From positions 1-19,687 of the forward strand of contig CAJTML010000029.1 of the NCBI GenBank assembly GCA_910577495.1: a stretch of 19,687 bases of DNA. The letters are read 5' to 3'. The translations under genes and the position numbers were made by a program. Under the pieces are notes generated by a model that saw nothing but the letters and a program-made list of their open reading frames with translations, did no database searches and was not told where the DNA came from. Of the stretch, positions 7,472-14,016 are shown in pieces. The first letter of the stretch is position 1; the number at the start of each line of letters is the position of its first letter. Source of the DNA: an uncultured Eggerthellaceae bacterium (lineage in GTDB: Bacteria; Actinomycetota; Coriobacteriia; Coriobacteriales; Eggerthellaceae).

Positions 7472-8683
7472 GTGAGCGACTACCAGCGTATCTGCCTAGC
7501 CCACTATCATGAGATTGGGCTTAAAGGACACAATAGAGCTACCTTTGAGCGGCGCCTTCAGAAAAATCTTGAGGCGCTGCTTGTTAGTTTTCCCGTGGTA
7601 ACCATTCATCGTATAGCGGGACGTTTATGCATTTTCTTGCGCGAAGGTACTTCGTGGGAGGTCGCTCAGCAATGTGCACGCGTGATTGGAAAAGTTCCAG
7701 GTGTCGCGCGTGTGTCGTGTGGTTATAAGTGCGAGCGCGATTTAGACGTCATGTGCGAAGTTGCGCGTATTGCACTTGGTGAAGCTGGTGACTTTACGAC
7801 GTTTAAGGTGGCAGCACGTCGCAATCATACCGATTTTGCCACAGGTTCTATGGACATGAACCAAATTGTGGGTGCCGCGCTTTGTGAGGCATTTCCTGAG
7901 AAAATCGTTCGTATGAAACACCCCGATGTGACGGTTGGTGTTGAAGTCGTCCAAAACGCTACCTACGTTTATGCATTCTCTGAGCGTGGCGTTGGTGGCC
8001 TTCCTGTGGGCAGCTCTGGACGTGTTGTTTGCCTGCTCTCTTCAGGAATTGACTCTCCGGTAGCACTGTGGAAGATGGCGCGTCGTGGTGCGGTATGCAT
8101 TGGTGTGCACTTCTCGGGTCGCCCTCAGACAGCCGATACCTCTGAATATCTGGTTGACGAAATTGGCCAGGTGCTTGAGCAGACTGGCTGCATTGCTCGT
8201 ATTTACACCGTTGCATTTGGCGACATTCAACGCGAGATTGCTTTGGCTGTTCCACCTGCATTGCGGGTAATCATTTATAGGCGCGTTATGTTTCGAGTGG
8301 CAGAAGCGTTGGCTGTGCGCGAAGGCGCACAGGCGCTCATCACGGGTGAAAGCTTAGGTCAAGTTGCGTCTCAAACGCTTGACAACCTGTGTTGTACTAA
8401 TGACGCGGTTGATATGATGGTGCTTCGCCCGCTCATTGGTTCTGATAAGCTTGATATTATTGCTGATGCTGAGGCGTTGGGTTCTTTCCCGATTTCTTCG
8501 CAAGATGCACCTGATTGCTGCACCCTTTTTATGCCGCGCAATCCAGAGACGCATGCAAAACTTGCTGATGTGTGCGCAGCTGAAGAGGGGCTACCTATTG
8601 ATCAGTGGGTAGCGGAGCTTGCGCAAGCTGCTGAAGCTAAAGACTATGCATGCCCTGCATATCGTCCCAAAAAGCAAAAGTAA
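7472..8683 (+). CDS. thiI: tRNA 4-thiouridine synthase ThiI (no rhodanese domain)
   Basis: A 403-residue enzyme that adenylates U8 of tRNA and transfers sulfur to it, and in many species also feeds sulfur to thiamine thiazole synthesis. An N-terminal ferredoxin-like part with HYHEIGLKGHNR (residues 11-22) is followed by a THUMP domain (about 60-170) and a PP-loop ATPase. The PP-loop reads LLSSGIDSPVA (188-198), with Ser where most members have the first Gly of SGGxDS. ALITGESLGQVASQTLDNL and DAPDCCTLFMPRNPET are typical. It ends without the C-terminal rhodanese domain of E. coli ThiI, as in the short Bacillus form. GTG 7472 is 8 bases after rpoZ with no clear ribosome binding site. Confidence 0.94.
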   Translation: MSDYQRICLAHYHEIGLKGHNRATFERRLQKNLEALLVSFPVVTIHRIAGRLCIFLREGTSWEVAQQCARVIGKVPGVARVSCGYKCERDLDVMCEVARIALGEAGDFTTFKVAARRNHTDFATGSMDMNQIVGAALCEAFPEKIVRMKHPDVTVGVEVVQNATYVYAFSERGVGGLPVGSSGRVVCLLSSGIDSPVALWKMARRGAVCIGVHFSGRPQTADTSEYLVDEIGQVLEQTGCIARIYTVAFGDIQREIALAVPPALRVIIYRRVMFRVAEALAVREGAQALITGESLGQVASQTLDNLCCTNDAVDMMVLRPLIGSDKLDIIADAEALGSFPISSQDAPDCCTLFMPRNPETHAKLADVCAAEEGLPIDQWVAELAQAAEAKDYACPAYRPKKQK

Positions 8684-8708
8684 ATCCATAGAGTTGAATA
8701 GCAAAGTT

Positions 8709-8739
8709 TTACAAGCGCTTGCTGAGTCAGCGCTTTGTA
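8709..8739 (+). terminator. Possible terminator hairpin after thiI
   Basis: AAGCGCT (8713-8719) pairs with AGCGCTT (8729-8735) around a nine-base loop, and the stem can extend outward by three pairs past one bulged T. The following sequence is not a T run, so it is at best a weak intrinsic terminator or an mRNA-stabilising 3' hairpin. Confidence 0.35.
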
Positions 8740-8938
8740 TGCTTGTGTTGAATTGACATGAGCTACGTGTACGATGTGGATGAGATTCGCGTATAACATA
8801 CGTCAAATTCGCGTTTGAAATGGAAGTCTTCACATGGTGCGGTCTTTGAATTTAATGGATAGATAAATCTAGTTGGCGTGTAATTTAATTCGCACTGCTC
8901 TGAGATGCTTCATGCTTATTTGAAAGGAGCATCTTGTC
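8740..8938 (+). promoter_or_regulatory. comEA upstream region with a hairpin that buries the ribosome binding site
   Basis: A TTGACA at 8753-8758 is a perfect -35 hexamer, but no good -10 lies 16-18 bases after it; TATAAC at 8792-8797 is too far, so the promoter is unresolved. Just before comEA, AGATGCTTC (8903-8911) can pair with GGAGCATCT (8926-8934) over nine base pairs (one G-T), with a 14-base loop. The 3' arm contains GGAG of the comEA ribosome binding site AAAGGAG (8923-8929), and the start ATG is at 8939. Confidence 0.5.
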
Positions 8939-9670
8939 ATGAGTTTTCTGGAAAGTGTTGATACGCCTGCAACACATCTACATCTGCATAATCCCAAAAA
9001 ACTTCTCGTTATAGGTCTCGTTGCAATCTGTGTGCTTGTTGTGACTGGCGTTGTGATAACGAGCGGATTATTTGCGCAAGAAGAGGTAACGGTTATAGCT
9101 CATGACGCGGGCGATGAAACTGGTGTTCAAGAGCCAACAATGACGCCAGAAGAGCTGAATGATGCGCCTACAGGAAACAATTCAAGTGAAGTTGTGACAC
9201 CTTCCACGGAGAAAATTTGTGTTCATGTTGGCGGATGTGTCGTATCGCCCGGTGTGTATTGGCTTGATGTGGGATCACGCGTGGAGGATGCCCTGCAAGC
9301 CGCAGGGGGTGTGACTGAAAGTGCAGCTCCTGACGCAATTAATAGAGCCCGATCAATTCAAGATGGGGAACAGATTCTTGTATTCAGTAGTGAGGAGGTT
9401 GAAGCTGGCATTACTCAGGAGCCAGAATCACGTGCGTCAAGTAGCAGTACTTCTGAAGCGACGGATGCTTCGAATATGAGGGTCAATATCAACAGTGCAG
9501 ACCAGAGCACGTTGGAAACGCTTCCTGGGATCGGTCCGGCTACTGCGCAAAAGATCGTTGCGTTTCGCGAGCAGCAAGGAAGGTTTACGACTCCAGAAGA
9601 TCTGATGCAGGTGTCAGGGATAGGACAGAAAAAATTCGAAGCAATCGCTGATTTAATTTGCGTGTCATAA
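8939..9670 (+). CDS. comEA: ComEA-type competence DNA-binding protein
   Basis: A 243-residue membrane-anchored DNA receptor for natural transformation. Residues 1-19 are cytoplasmic, 20-45 form one hydrophobic membrane segment, and 46-90 are an acidic low-complexity linker. An SLBB-like domain follows at about 92-149 (ICVHVGGCVVSPGVYWL), then a Ser/Thr/Glu linker. The C-terminal helix-hairpin-helix domain (183-243) has LPGIGPATAQKI and VSGIGQKKF and binds DNA without sequence preference. AAAGGAG lies ten bases before ATG 8939. It is directly followed by comEC, its partner in DNA uptake. Domain order is the usual one for ComEA of Gram-positive bacteria. Confidence 0.93.
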   Translation: MSFLESVDTPATHLHLHNPKKLLVIGLVAICVLVVTGVVITSGLFAQEEVTVIAHDAGDETGVQEPTMTPEELNDAPTGNNSSEVVTPSTEKICVHVGGCVVSPGVYWLDVGSRVEDALQAAGGVTESAAPDAINRARSIQDGEQILVFSSEEVEAGITQEPESRASSSSTSEATDASNMRVNINSADQSTLETLPGIGPATAQKIVAFREQQGRFTTPEDLMQVSGIGQKKFEAIADLICVS

Positions 9671-12043
9671 GTGGGTTGCTGTATGCGTTTTATGCAAAGG
9701 AAACGCTCAAGCGAATCGTTGGTTGGGAAAAACCTGACCGCAAGACAGTTGCCTACGCCTCTCTTTGTTATGGCGATGAGTTTGTGGGGTACCTGCGCTG
9801 GGTGCCTTACGGCTTTACTGTCAGCTGAGCGTATAGCGCTTTCTTGGGTGGTTGTTGCGTTGTTGACTGTTGTGGTCGGCATAGCCCTGGTGCTAACCGT
9901 TTCTGCTCAGGTTGGAGCGATTGTTGCCGGGGTTGGTCTTGGGTTTCTTCTGGCGTTTGCTGGTGCGCACACTATCTGGCAAGGTCAGCTTGCACTTGAA
10001 AATGAATCGGGACAACACTCGTTTGAAGTAATTGAGGACGGATCTGAGACTGATTTCGGAACGCGTTGTGTGGCGCGCGTGCTTGATATTTCCGGTCAGC
10101 CACGTGTGCAAGTTTTACTCTCTGAGCAAGTTGATACTCCTCATTTTGGAGAGCGGTTTGAGGGATTTGCACAATTTCAGCCGATACAAGAGAAGAATCG
10201 CTCCTTTATGTGGCAAAAAGGAATAGCTGCTCAGGCGAAGTGCTCCTCATACGTTAGCGTTCAAACAGCAGGTATTCCAGGGTTGCTTGCCGCCTTGCGA
10301 TCACAAGCGCTCAAAGCAATCTTAAGCCAGCAAAGCGAAGGATCTGGGGTTTTGGCGGCGCTTGTGTGTGGGTGGCGAAACGATGTGCCTGATACAACGA
10401 ATCAGGCTTTTAAGACGGCAGGGCTTGCGCATGTATTAGCAGTCTCAGGGGCTCACTTGAGTGTTTTGGTGGCGCTTGTTTCAGCGATTCTCAAACGGTT
10501 ATCGCTTCACAGGATTGTTGCGGTAGGTGTGCAAGTTTTACTGGTAGCAGCGTTTGTTTTGTTTTCTGGCGCTTCGCCCTCAGTTTTGAGGGCAGCAACC
10601 ATGGCCATACTTGCCATGTGCTCGGTTTTTGCATCCCGCAGGTCGGTGCCGCTTCAAGCGCTTGGTCTGTGTGTAATCTGCGGTCTTGCGCTTTCGCCAA
10701 TAAGTGCCCTGTCGGTCTCATTTGCGCTTTCGGTTTTAGCAACCTTGGGGATTATGGTCTTTGCCCCATTGTTTAAGGACTGGGTTGCGTTTGCGTTCAA
10801 AGGAAGGTGTGATTTTCTAAGTGATGCGCTCAGCGTTTGTCTTGCGGCTAATGCTGCAACGCTTCCGCTTTCGGCAGCGCTCTTTTCGCAAATTCCACTC
10901 ATCGGGGTTGTTGCTAATGTGGTTGTAAGTCCACTATTTGCGCCGCTCTGCACGCTTTGTGTACTTTGTGTCCTCGGAAGCCTCTTGATTCCTCTCTGCG
11001 CGCCGTTGGTTATACCAATTGCTCGGCTTGCTTGTGGGTGGTTTGCGGTCTTGGTTGGCATGCTTGCGCGTTTTCCAGGTGCGTGTATGGCAGTTGACGT
11101 ACCCGTGGTAGGAATGCTTGTAGTTACGGCCATAGCACTTGTTGTCTTATGGGTTTGGTGGCCAAAGCCAAGCGCAAAGAGATGGGGGGTAGTGGGTGCT
11201 TCGTTCCTTACTTTTTGGGTAGTCTTCGCACTAGCAGCACCCTGGGTTGCCGCAATCGTGGCAGGCAACTCAGTTGTGATGTTGGATGTGGGACAAGGGG
11301 ATGCGTTTTTGCTTCGTTCGCGCGGAAAAACAGTACTGATTGACACAGGCAACCAAGAAAGATTACTCAAAGAGGCGCTTGCGAGAAACCATATAACAAA
11401 GCTTGATGGAGTTTTGATCACTCATGGGGATGATGATCACATGGGGTGCCTTGCATCGCTTGCAGGGTATGTTTCGGTAGAGCAGGTTTTTGTTGCGAAT
11501 GATGCGCTCACGTGTTCTTGCAATAATTGCGAAACGCTGCGGGATGCTGCGGTTGAAGTGGTGGGGAAATCGCGTATGTTCGGTTTGAACGCTGAGGATG
11601 TTATCAGTGTTGGTGATTTCTCCTGCGAGGTGCTGTGGCCTGAAGGCTTTCAGGATGAGGGAGGCAACGGCGATAGTGTGTGTCTGCGTGTTGACCTTGA
11701 TGCAGATCATGATACTCATCCTGAATGGCAGGCGCTCTTCACCGGAGACGCTGAAACTGATGTGATTGAGACGCTCGTGAGTACAGGGGCGGTTGCCGAT
11801 GTGGATCTGCTCAAGGTTGGCCACCATGGCTCAACAAAGTCACTCAACCAAAAGATCACACAGAAACTTTCGCCAGAAATAGCTTTCATTGGCGTGGGCG
11901 AATATAACCGCTACGGACATCCGAACGCTGAGATTTTAGGCATCCTTGAAGATGCTGAGGTAAGTGTGTTTCGGACTGACGTGGATGGCGATGTATCATG
12001 TAAGATAGAAGGCAAAACTATGACCATTACGACACGTACTTAA
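9671..12043 (+). CDS. comEC: ComEC/Rec2 DNA uptake channel with metallo-beta-lactamase domain
   Basis: A membrane protein of up to 790 residues that forms the channel for single-stranded DNA in transformation. An N-terminal part with several membrane segments and an OB-like soluble loop (about 100-190) precedes the competence domain, marked by LAHVLAVSGAHLSVL near residues 254-268 and about eight further membrane helices. The C-terminal third (from about 535, VVMLDVGQGDAFLL) is a metallo-beta-lactamase-like domain with ITHGDDDHMG near 583-592 and KVGHHGS near 715-721, proposed to degrade the non-transported strand. GTG 9671 directly abuts the comEA stop. ATG 9683 or 9692 are equally possible starts, since none has a clear ribosome binding site. 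Confidence 0.93.
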   Translation: MGCCMRFMQRKRSSESLVGKNLTARQLPTPLFVMAMSLWGTCAGCLTALLSAERIALSWVVVALLTVVVGIALVLTVSAQVGAIVAGVGLGFLLAFAGAHTIWQGQLALENESGQHSFEVIEDGSETDFGTRCVARVLDISGQPRVQVLLSEQVDTPHFGERFEGFAQFQPIQEKNRSFMWQKGIAAQAKCSSYVSVQTAGIPGLLAALRSQALKAILSQQSEGSGVLAALVCGWRNDVPDTTNQAFKTAGLAHVLAVSGAHLSVLVALVSAILKRLSLHRIVAVGVQVLLVAAFVLFSGASPSVLRAATMAILAMCSVFASRRSVPLQALGLCVICGLALSPISALSVSFALSVLATLGIMVFAPLFKDWVAFAFKGRCDFLSDALSVCLAANAATLPLSAALFSQIPLIGVVANVVVSPLFAPLCTLCVLCVLGSLLIPLCAPLVIPIARLACGWFAVLVGMLARFPGACMAVDVPVVGMLVVTAIALVVLWVWWPKPSAKRWGVVGASFLTFWVVFALAAPWVAAIVAGNSVVMLDVGQGDAFLLRSRGKTVLIDTGNQERLLKEALARNHITKLDGVLITHGDDDHMGCLASLAGYVSVEQVFVANDALTCSCNNCETLRDAAVEVVGKSRMFGLNAEDVISVGDFSCEVLWPEGFQDEGGNGDSVCLRVDLDADHDTHPEWQALFTGDAETDVIETLVSTGAVADVDLLKVGHHGSTKSLNQKITQKLSPEIAFIGVGEYNRYGHPNAEILGILEDAEVSVFRTDVDGDVSCKIEGKTMTITTRT

Positions 12044-12051
12044 GTAGGACT

Positions 12052-12951
12052 ATGGGTGCACAATCGAAAAAAGAATCCCCGCTTTTAGCTGCTTATTTGG
12101 TGGTTGGAGAAGATGCGCTTAAACGCAATCGTGTTATGGCGCGCTTGAGAAAACGCTTGGAGAGCATGGGGGACTTAGCGTTTAATTCCGATACCTTCGA
12201 TGGGCAGAATGCTAAAGGCGCCGATATTGTGGCTGCATGTAAAACGATGCCCTTTGTGAGCGACATGCGTTTGGTTGAAGTTGAAAATGTCGAAAAACTC
12301 AAGAAGGATGACGCTGAGGAGCTTGTTGCGTATCTTGGCGCGCCTTCGTCAACCACTGTTCTCATTATGATGGCTGAGAAGCTGGCTAAAAACACGCGAC
12401 TCTATAAAGCAGTCAGTGCAATTGGGTCGAATGCCGTGATTGACTGTGCGCCACCTAAACGCTGGGACTTACCAAAGCTTGTGAGGGGTCTTGCAGTCGG
12501 ACATGGGATCACGATTACTGAAGGTGCTGCTGAAACGCTGATTAGTCGCGTGGGCGAAGACACGGTTCATTTGGACAACGAGCTCAAAAAGCTTGCACTT
12601 GCGCATCGCGGCATTGATCCGGTGAATGAAAACGAAGTCCTTGAGATGGTAAGTCGCACTGTTGAAGTGAAGCCATGGGAGTTTGTTGATGCATTCGCCG
12701 CGCGCAATGTGCGCAAATGTATGCTCTGTTTGACGCAGATGGAGTCAACCTCGCCGCATGCGTTGCTTGCTATGTGCACAACGCGTCTTCGCGAACTCAT
12801 CTGCGCGCGATCGCTTGCAGACAGATCAATGTTGCACATGCTTCCAGCAACCCTTGGTGTTCCTGAGTGGCGTGTCAAAAACCATGCGTTGTGGGCGCGC
12901 AACTTTACCGCAGAAGAATTGCGGTGCTTTGGTGAGCGCCATGGAAACTGA
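12052..12951 (+). CDS. holA: DNA polymerase III delta subunit, C-terminus out of frame
   Basis: HolA is the clamp-loader delta subunit that opens the beta clamp. The frame from ATG 12052 gives 299 residues: an AAA+-like N-terminal domain without P-loop (AAYLVVGEDALKRNR, then a conserved middle with APPKRWDLPKLV and VEVKPWEFVDAFAARN) and most of the C-terminal collar domain. After FTAEELRC it reads FGERHGN and stops. The expected family ending continues in the next frame from about 12923 (ALVSAMETERRMKSG onward) to 13027. Adding two bases near 12921-12925 would restore a full protein of about 325 residues that keeps the family spacing EL-x2-AL. Removing one base is also possible. The gene is usually essential, so a sequencing error or a tolerated truncation must be considered. 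Confidence 0.85.
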   Translation: MGAQSKKESPLLAAYLVVGEDALKRNRVMARLRKRLESMGDLAFNSDTFDGQNAKGADIVAACKTMPFVSDMRLVEVENVEKLKKDDAEELVAYLGAPSSTTVLIMMAEKLAKNTRLYKAVSAIGSNAVIDCAPPKRWDLPKLVRGLAVGHGITITEGAAETLISRVGEDTVHLDNELKKLALAHRGIDPVNENEVLEMVSRTVEVKPWEFVDAFAARNVRKCMLCLTQMESTSPHALLAMCTTRLRELICARSLADRSMLHMLPATLGVPEWRVKNHALWARNFTAEELRCFGERHGN

Positions 12952-13027
12952 GCGCCGCATGAAAAGCGGGGAAGACGAAAACACCGTATTTATTGAGTGG
13001 GTACTCTCGTCAATTCGCCGCTCATAA
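12923..13027 (+). pseudogene. holA: Displaced 3' end of holA in the +1 frame
   Basis: In the frame one base ahead of holA, about 34 codons read ALVSAMETERRMKSG, then EDENTVFIEWVLSSIRRS, to a TAA at 13025-13027. This matches the pattern of the HolA C-terminus (AL, then an acidic residue, then K-S/T-G, then a final hydrophobic helix). There is no ribosome binding site to start it separately, and the shared terminator begins at its stop codon. It is best read as the proper end of holA, cut off by a small frameshift. Confidence 0.75.
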
Positions 13028-13059
13028 GAAAAGACCTCGGATGCCCGAGGTCTTTTCTT
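13026..13059. terminator. Bidirectional intrinsic terminator between holA and rpsT
   Basis: AAGAAAAGACCTCGG (13026-13040) and CCGAGGTCTTTTCTT (13045-13059) form a perfect 15-bp stem around a four-base loop. The T-rich arm follows the GC core on both strands, so it can end transcripts of holA on + and rpsT on -. It overlaps the TAA of the displaced holA 3' end, which supports that frame as the original gene end. Confidence 0.93.
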
Positions 13060-13100
13060 CTTGATATGCGAATGGATCGCACGAGTTGATAGGTTGTGTG

Positions 13101-13640
13101 CTATTCAGCAGCTTCCTCTGCAGCCTCTTCGCCAGCAGCTTCTTCAGCGGCGGCAGCTGCAGCAGCCTCGGCCTCAGCCTTAGCAGCCTCTTCAGCTTCC
13201 TTTGCCTTGCGAGCAGCAGCCTTCTCTTCTTCCTTGAGCTGCTTCTCACGACGCTTTGCCTTCTCCTCAGAAGCAGCAGCCATAGCAGCTACGCGAGCTG
13301 CACGAGCCTCAGCCTTCTTAGAACCGGTCTTCTGGGCTTTCTTCTCAGCCTTCTGATAAGCTGCGCGATCAGCATCGGTTGCAACAGAGTTGACGAGGTG
13401 CATGATGCCGCTCTTGCGGTTAGCAGCCTGCTTCTTGTGGATAACGCCCTTTGAAGCAGCCTTGTCCATGAGGCGGCATGCCTCCTGAGCAAAAGCGAAA
13501 GCTGCAGCGCCATCACCAGCTGCAACGGCGTCCTTTACGCGACGGGTTGCGGTCTTGAGCTCTGACTTAACTGCACGGTTGCGCATGCGAGCTTTCTCGT
13601 TGGTGATAATGCGCTTTTTTTGGCTCTTAATATTTGCCAT
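13101..13640 (-). CDS. rpsT: 30S ribosomal protein S20 with long C-terminal extension
   Basis: A 179-residue protein whose first 86 or so residues are a normal bS20: MANIKSQKKRIITNEKARMR at the start, then the helical bundle and GVIHKKQAANRKSGIMHLV. S20 binds 16S rRNA and helps small-subunit assembly. S20 is usually 85-90 residues long. Here the frame continues for about 90 more residues: first Lys/Arg/Ala-rich (about 95-150), then almost only Ala and Glu to the end, predicted as one long charged helix. The start is ATG (13638-13640 on the complement) with GGAGG nine bases upstream. It is the only clear minus-strand gene, convergent with holA. No internal stop or frameshift is seen where the tail begins, so the tail appears genuine. 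Confidence 0.92.
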   Translation of the reverse strand: MANIKSQKKRIITNEKARMRNRAVKSELKTATRRVKDAVAAGDGAAAFAFAQEACRLMDKAASKGVIHKKQAANRKSGIMHLVNSVATDADRAAYQKAEKKAQKTGSKKAEARAARVAAMAAASEEKAKRREKQLKEEEKAAARKAKEAEEAAKAEAEAAAAAAAEEAAGEEAAEEAAE

Positions 13641-14016
13641 GGTAAGGATCCTCCATACTAAATTGCTTGCAAACTACTTGCAAATTTCTTCTTTTGTGGT
13701 GGATGTATTCAAAGGAGTGAACGCACACGCTGACAACGATAAAGGCATGTGCGCAAAGAGTAACCAGCAAAGCGCCTGGTTGATGCGCATATAAGGCAGC
13801 GGGATTTTTTGCCTTAGAACCTTTACGGTTGTCCGACGATTCGAATCGTATATTGCAGCCACGTCTGCCGATTCGGCAATGGAAATCCATTGCACGTCCG
13901 TTCCGTCGGATACACAATGCGATAGAATATCAAAAGATTTATGATCTGTCCGCGATAATTTCGCTAAAACATATAAGAAAGCGCATTTTGTGCAGGAATT
14001 TCACGAAAGATAAGGC
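13641..14016. other. Divergent rpsT-lepA intergenic region with multiple inverted repeats
   Basis: No supported gene lies in these 376 bases. CTTGCAAA occurs at 13666-13673 and 13677-13684, 11 bases apart. Imperfect nested hairpin: ATGTGCGCA (13747-13755) with TGCGCATAT (13784-13792), enclosing AACCAG (13762-13767) with CTGGTT (13776-13781). TAAGGCA (13792-13798) pairs with TGCCTTA (13810-13816). TGTCCGAC (13830-13837) pairs with GTCGGATA (13905-13912), enclosing the 14-base palindrome 13836-13849 and two mutually exclusive hairpins, TGCCG/CGGCA (13866-13878) and GCAATGGA/TCCATTGC (13876-13893). It could be a leader RNA of lepA or rpsT, an independent small RNA, or operators. The sequence does not match tRNA, SRP RNA or RNase P RNA motifs that I know. 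Confidence 0.45.
13707..13736 (-). promoter_or_regulatory. Possible rpsT promoter
   Basis: Read on the minus strand, TTGTCA (complement of 13731-13736) and TTGAAT (complement of 13707-13712) are separated by 18 bases and would start transcription near 13700, leaving a leader of about 60 bases with the GGAGG intact. The -35 is good (5 of 6), the -10 mediocre (4 of 6). Confidence 0.3.

Noticed and set aside
10654..11421. 255-codon minus-strand frame inside comEC
   Set aside because: It is an antisense shadow of a conserved membrane protein and has no family motifs.
13086..13454. Long + strand reading frames opposite rpsT (Ser/Leu/Ala-rich)
   Set aside because: They are mirror frames of the low-complexity rpsT tail; rpsT has a clear ribosome binding site and family match on the other strand.
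13650..13683. TTGCAA-N17-TAGTAT as the main rpsT promoter
   Set aside because: The transcript would start at or after the GGAGG site, leaving almost no leader, so another start is more likely.
13714..13794. Possible 25-codon peptide starting at a GTG next to AAAGGA
   Set aside because: The purine run touches the GTG with no spacing, and the peptide has no recognisable feature.
13826..13893. tRNA-like sequence around TTCGAATC
   Set aside because: The T-arm stem does not pair, and no acceptor or anticodon arm can be built on either strand.
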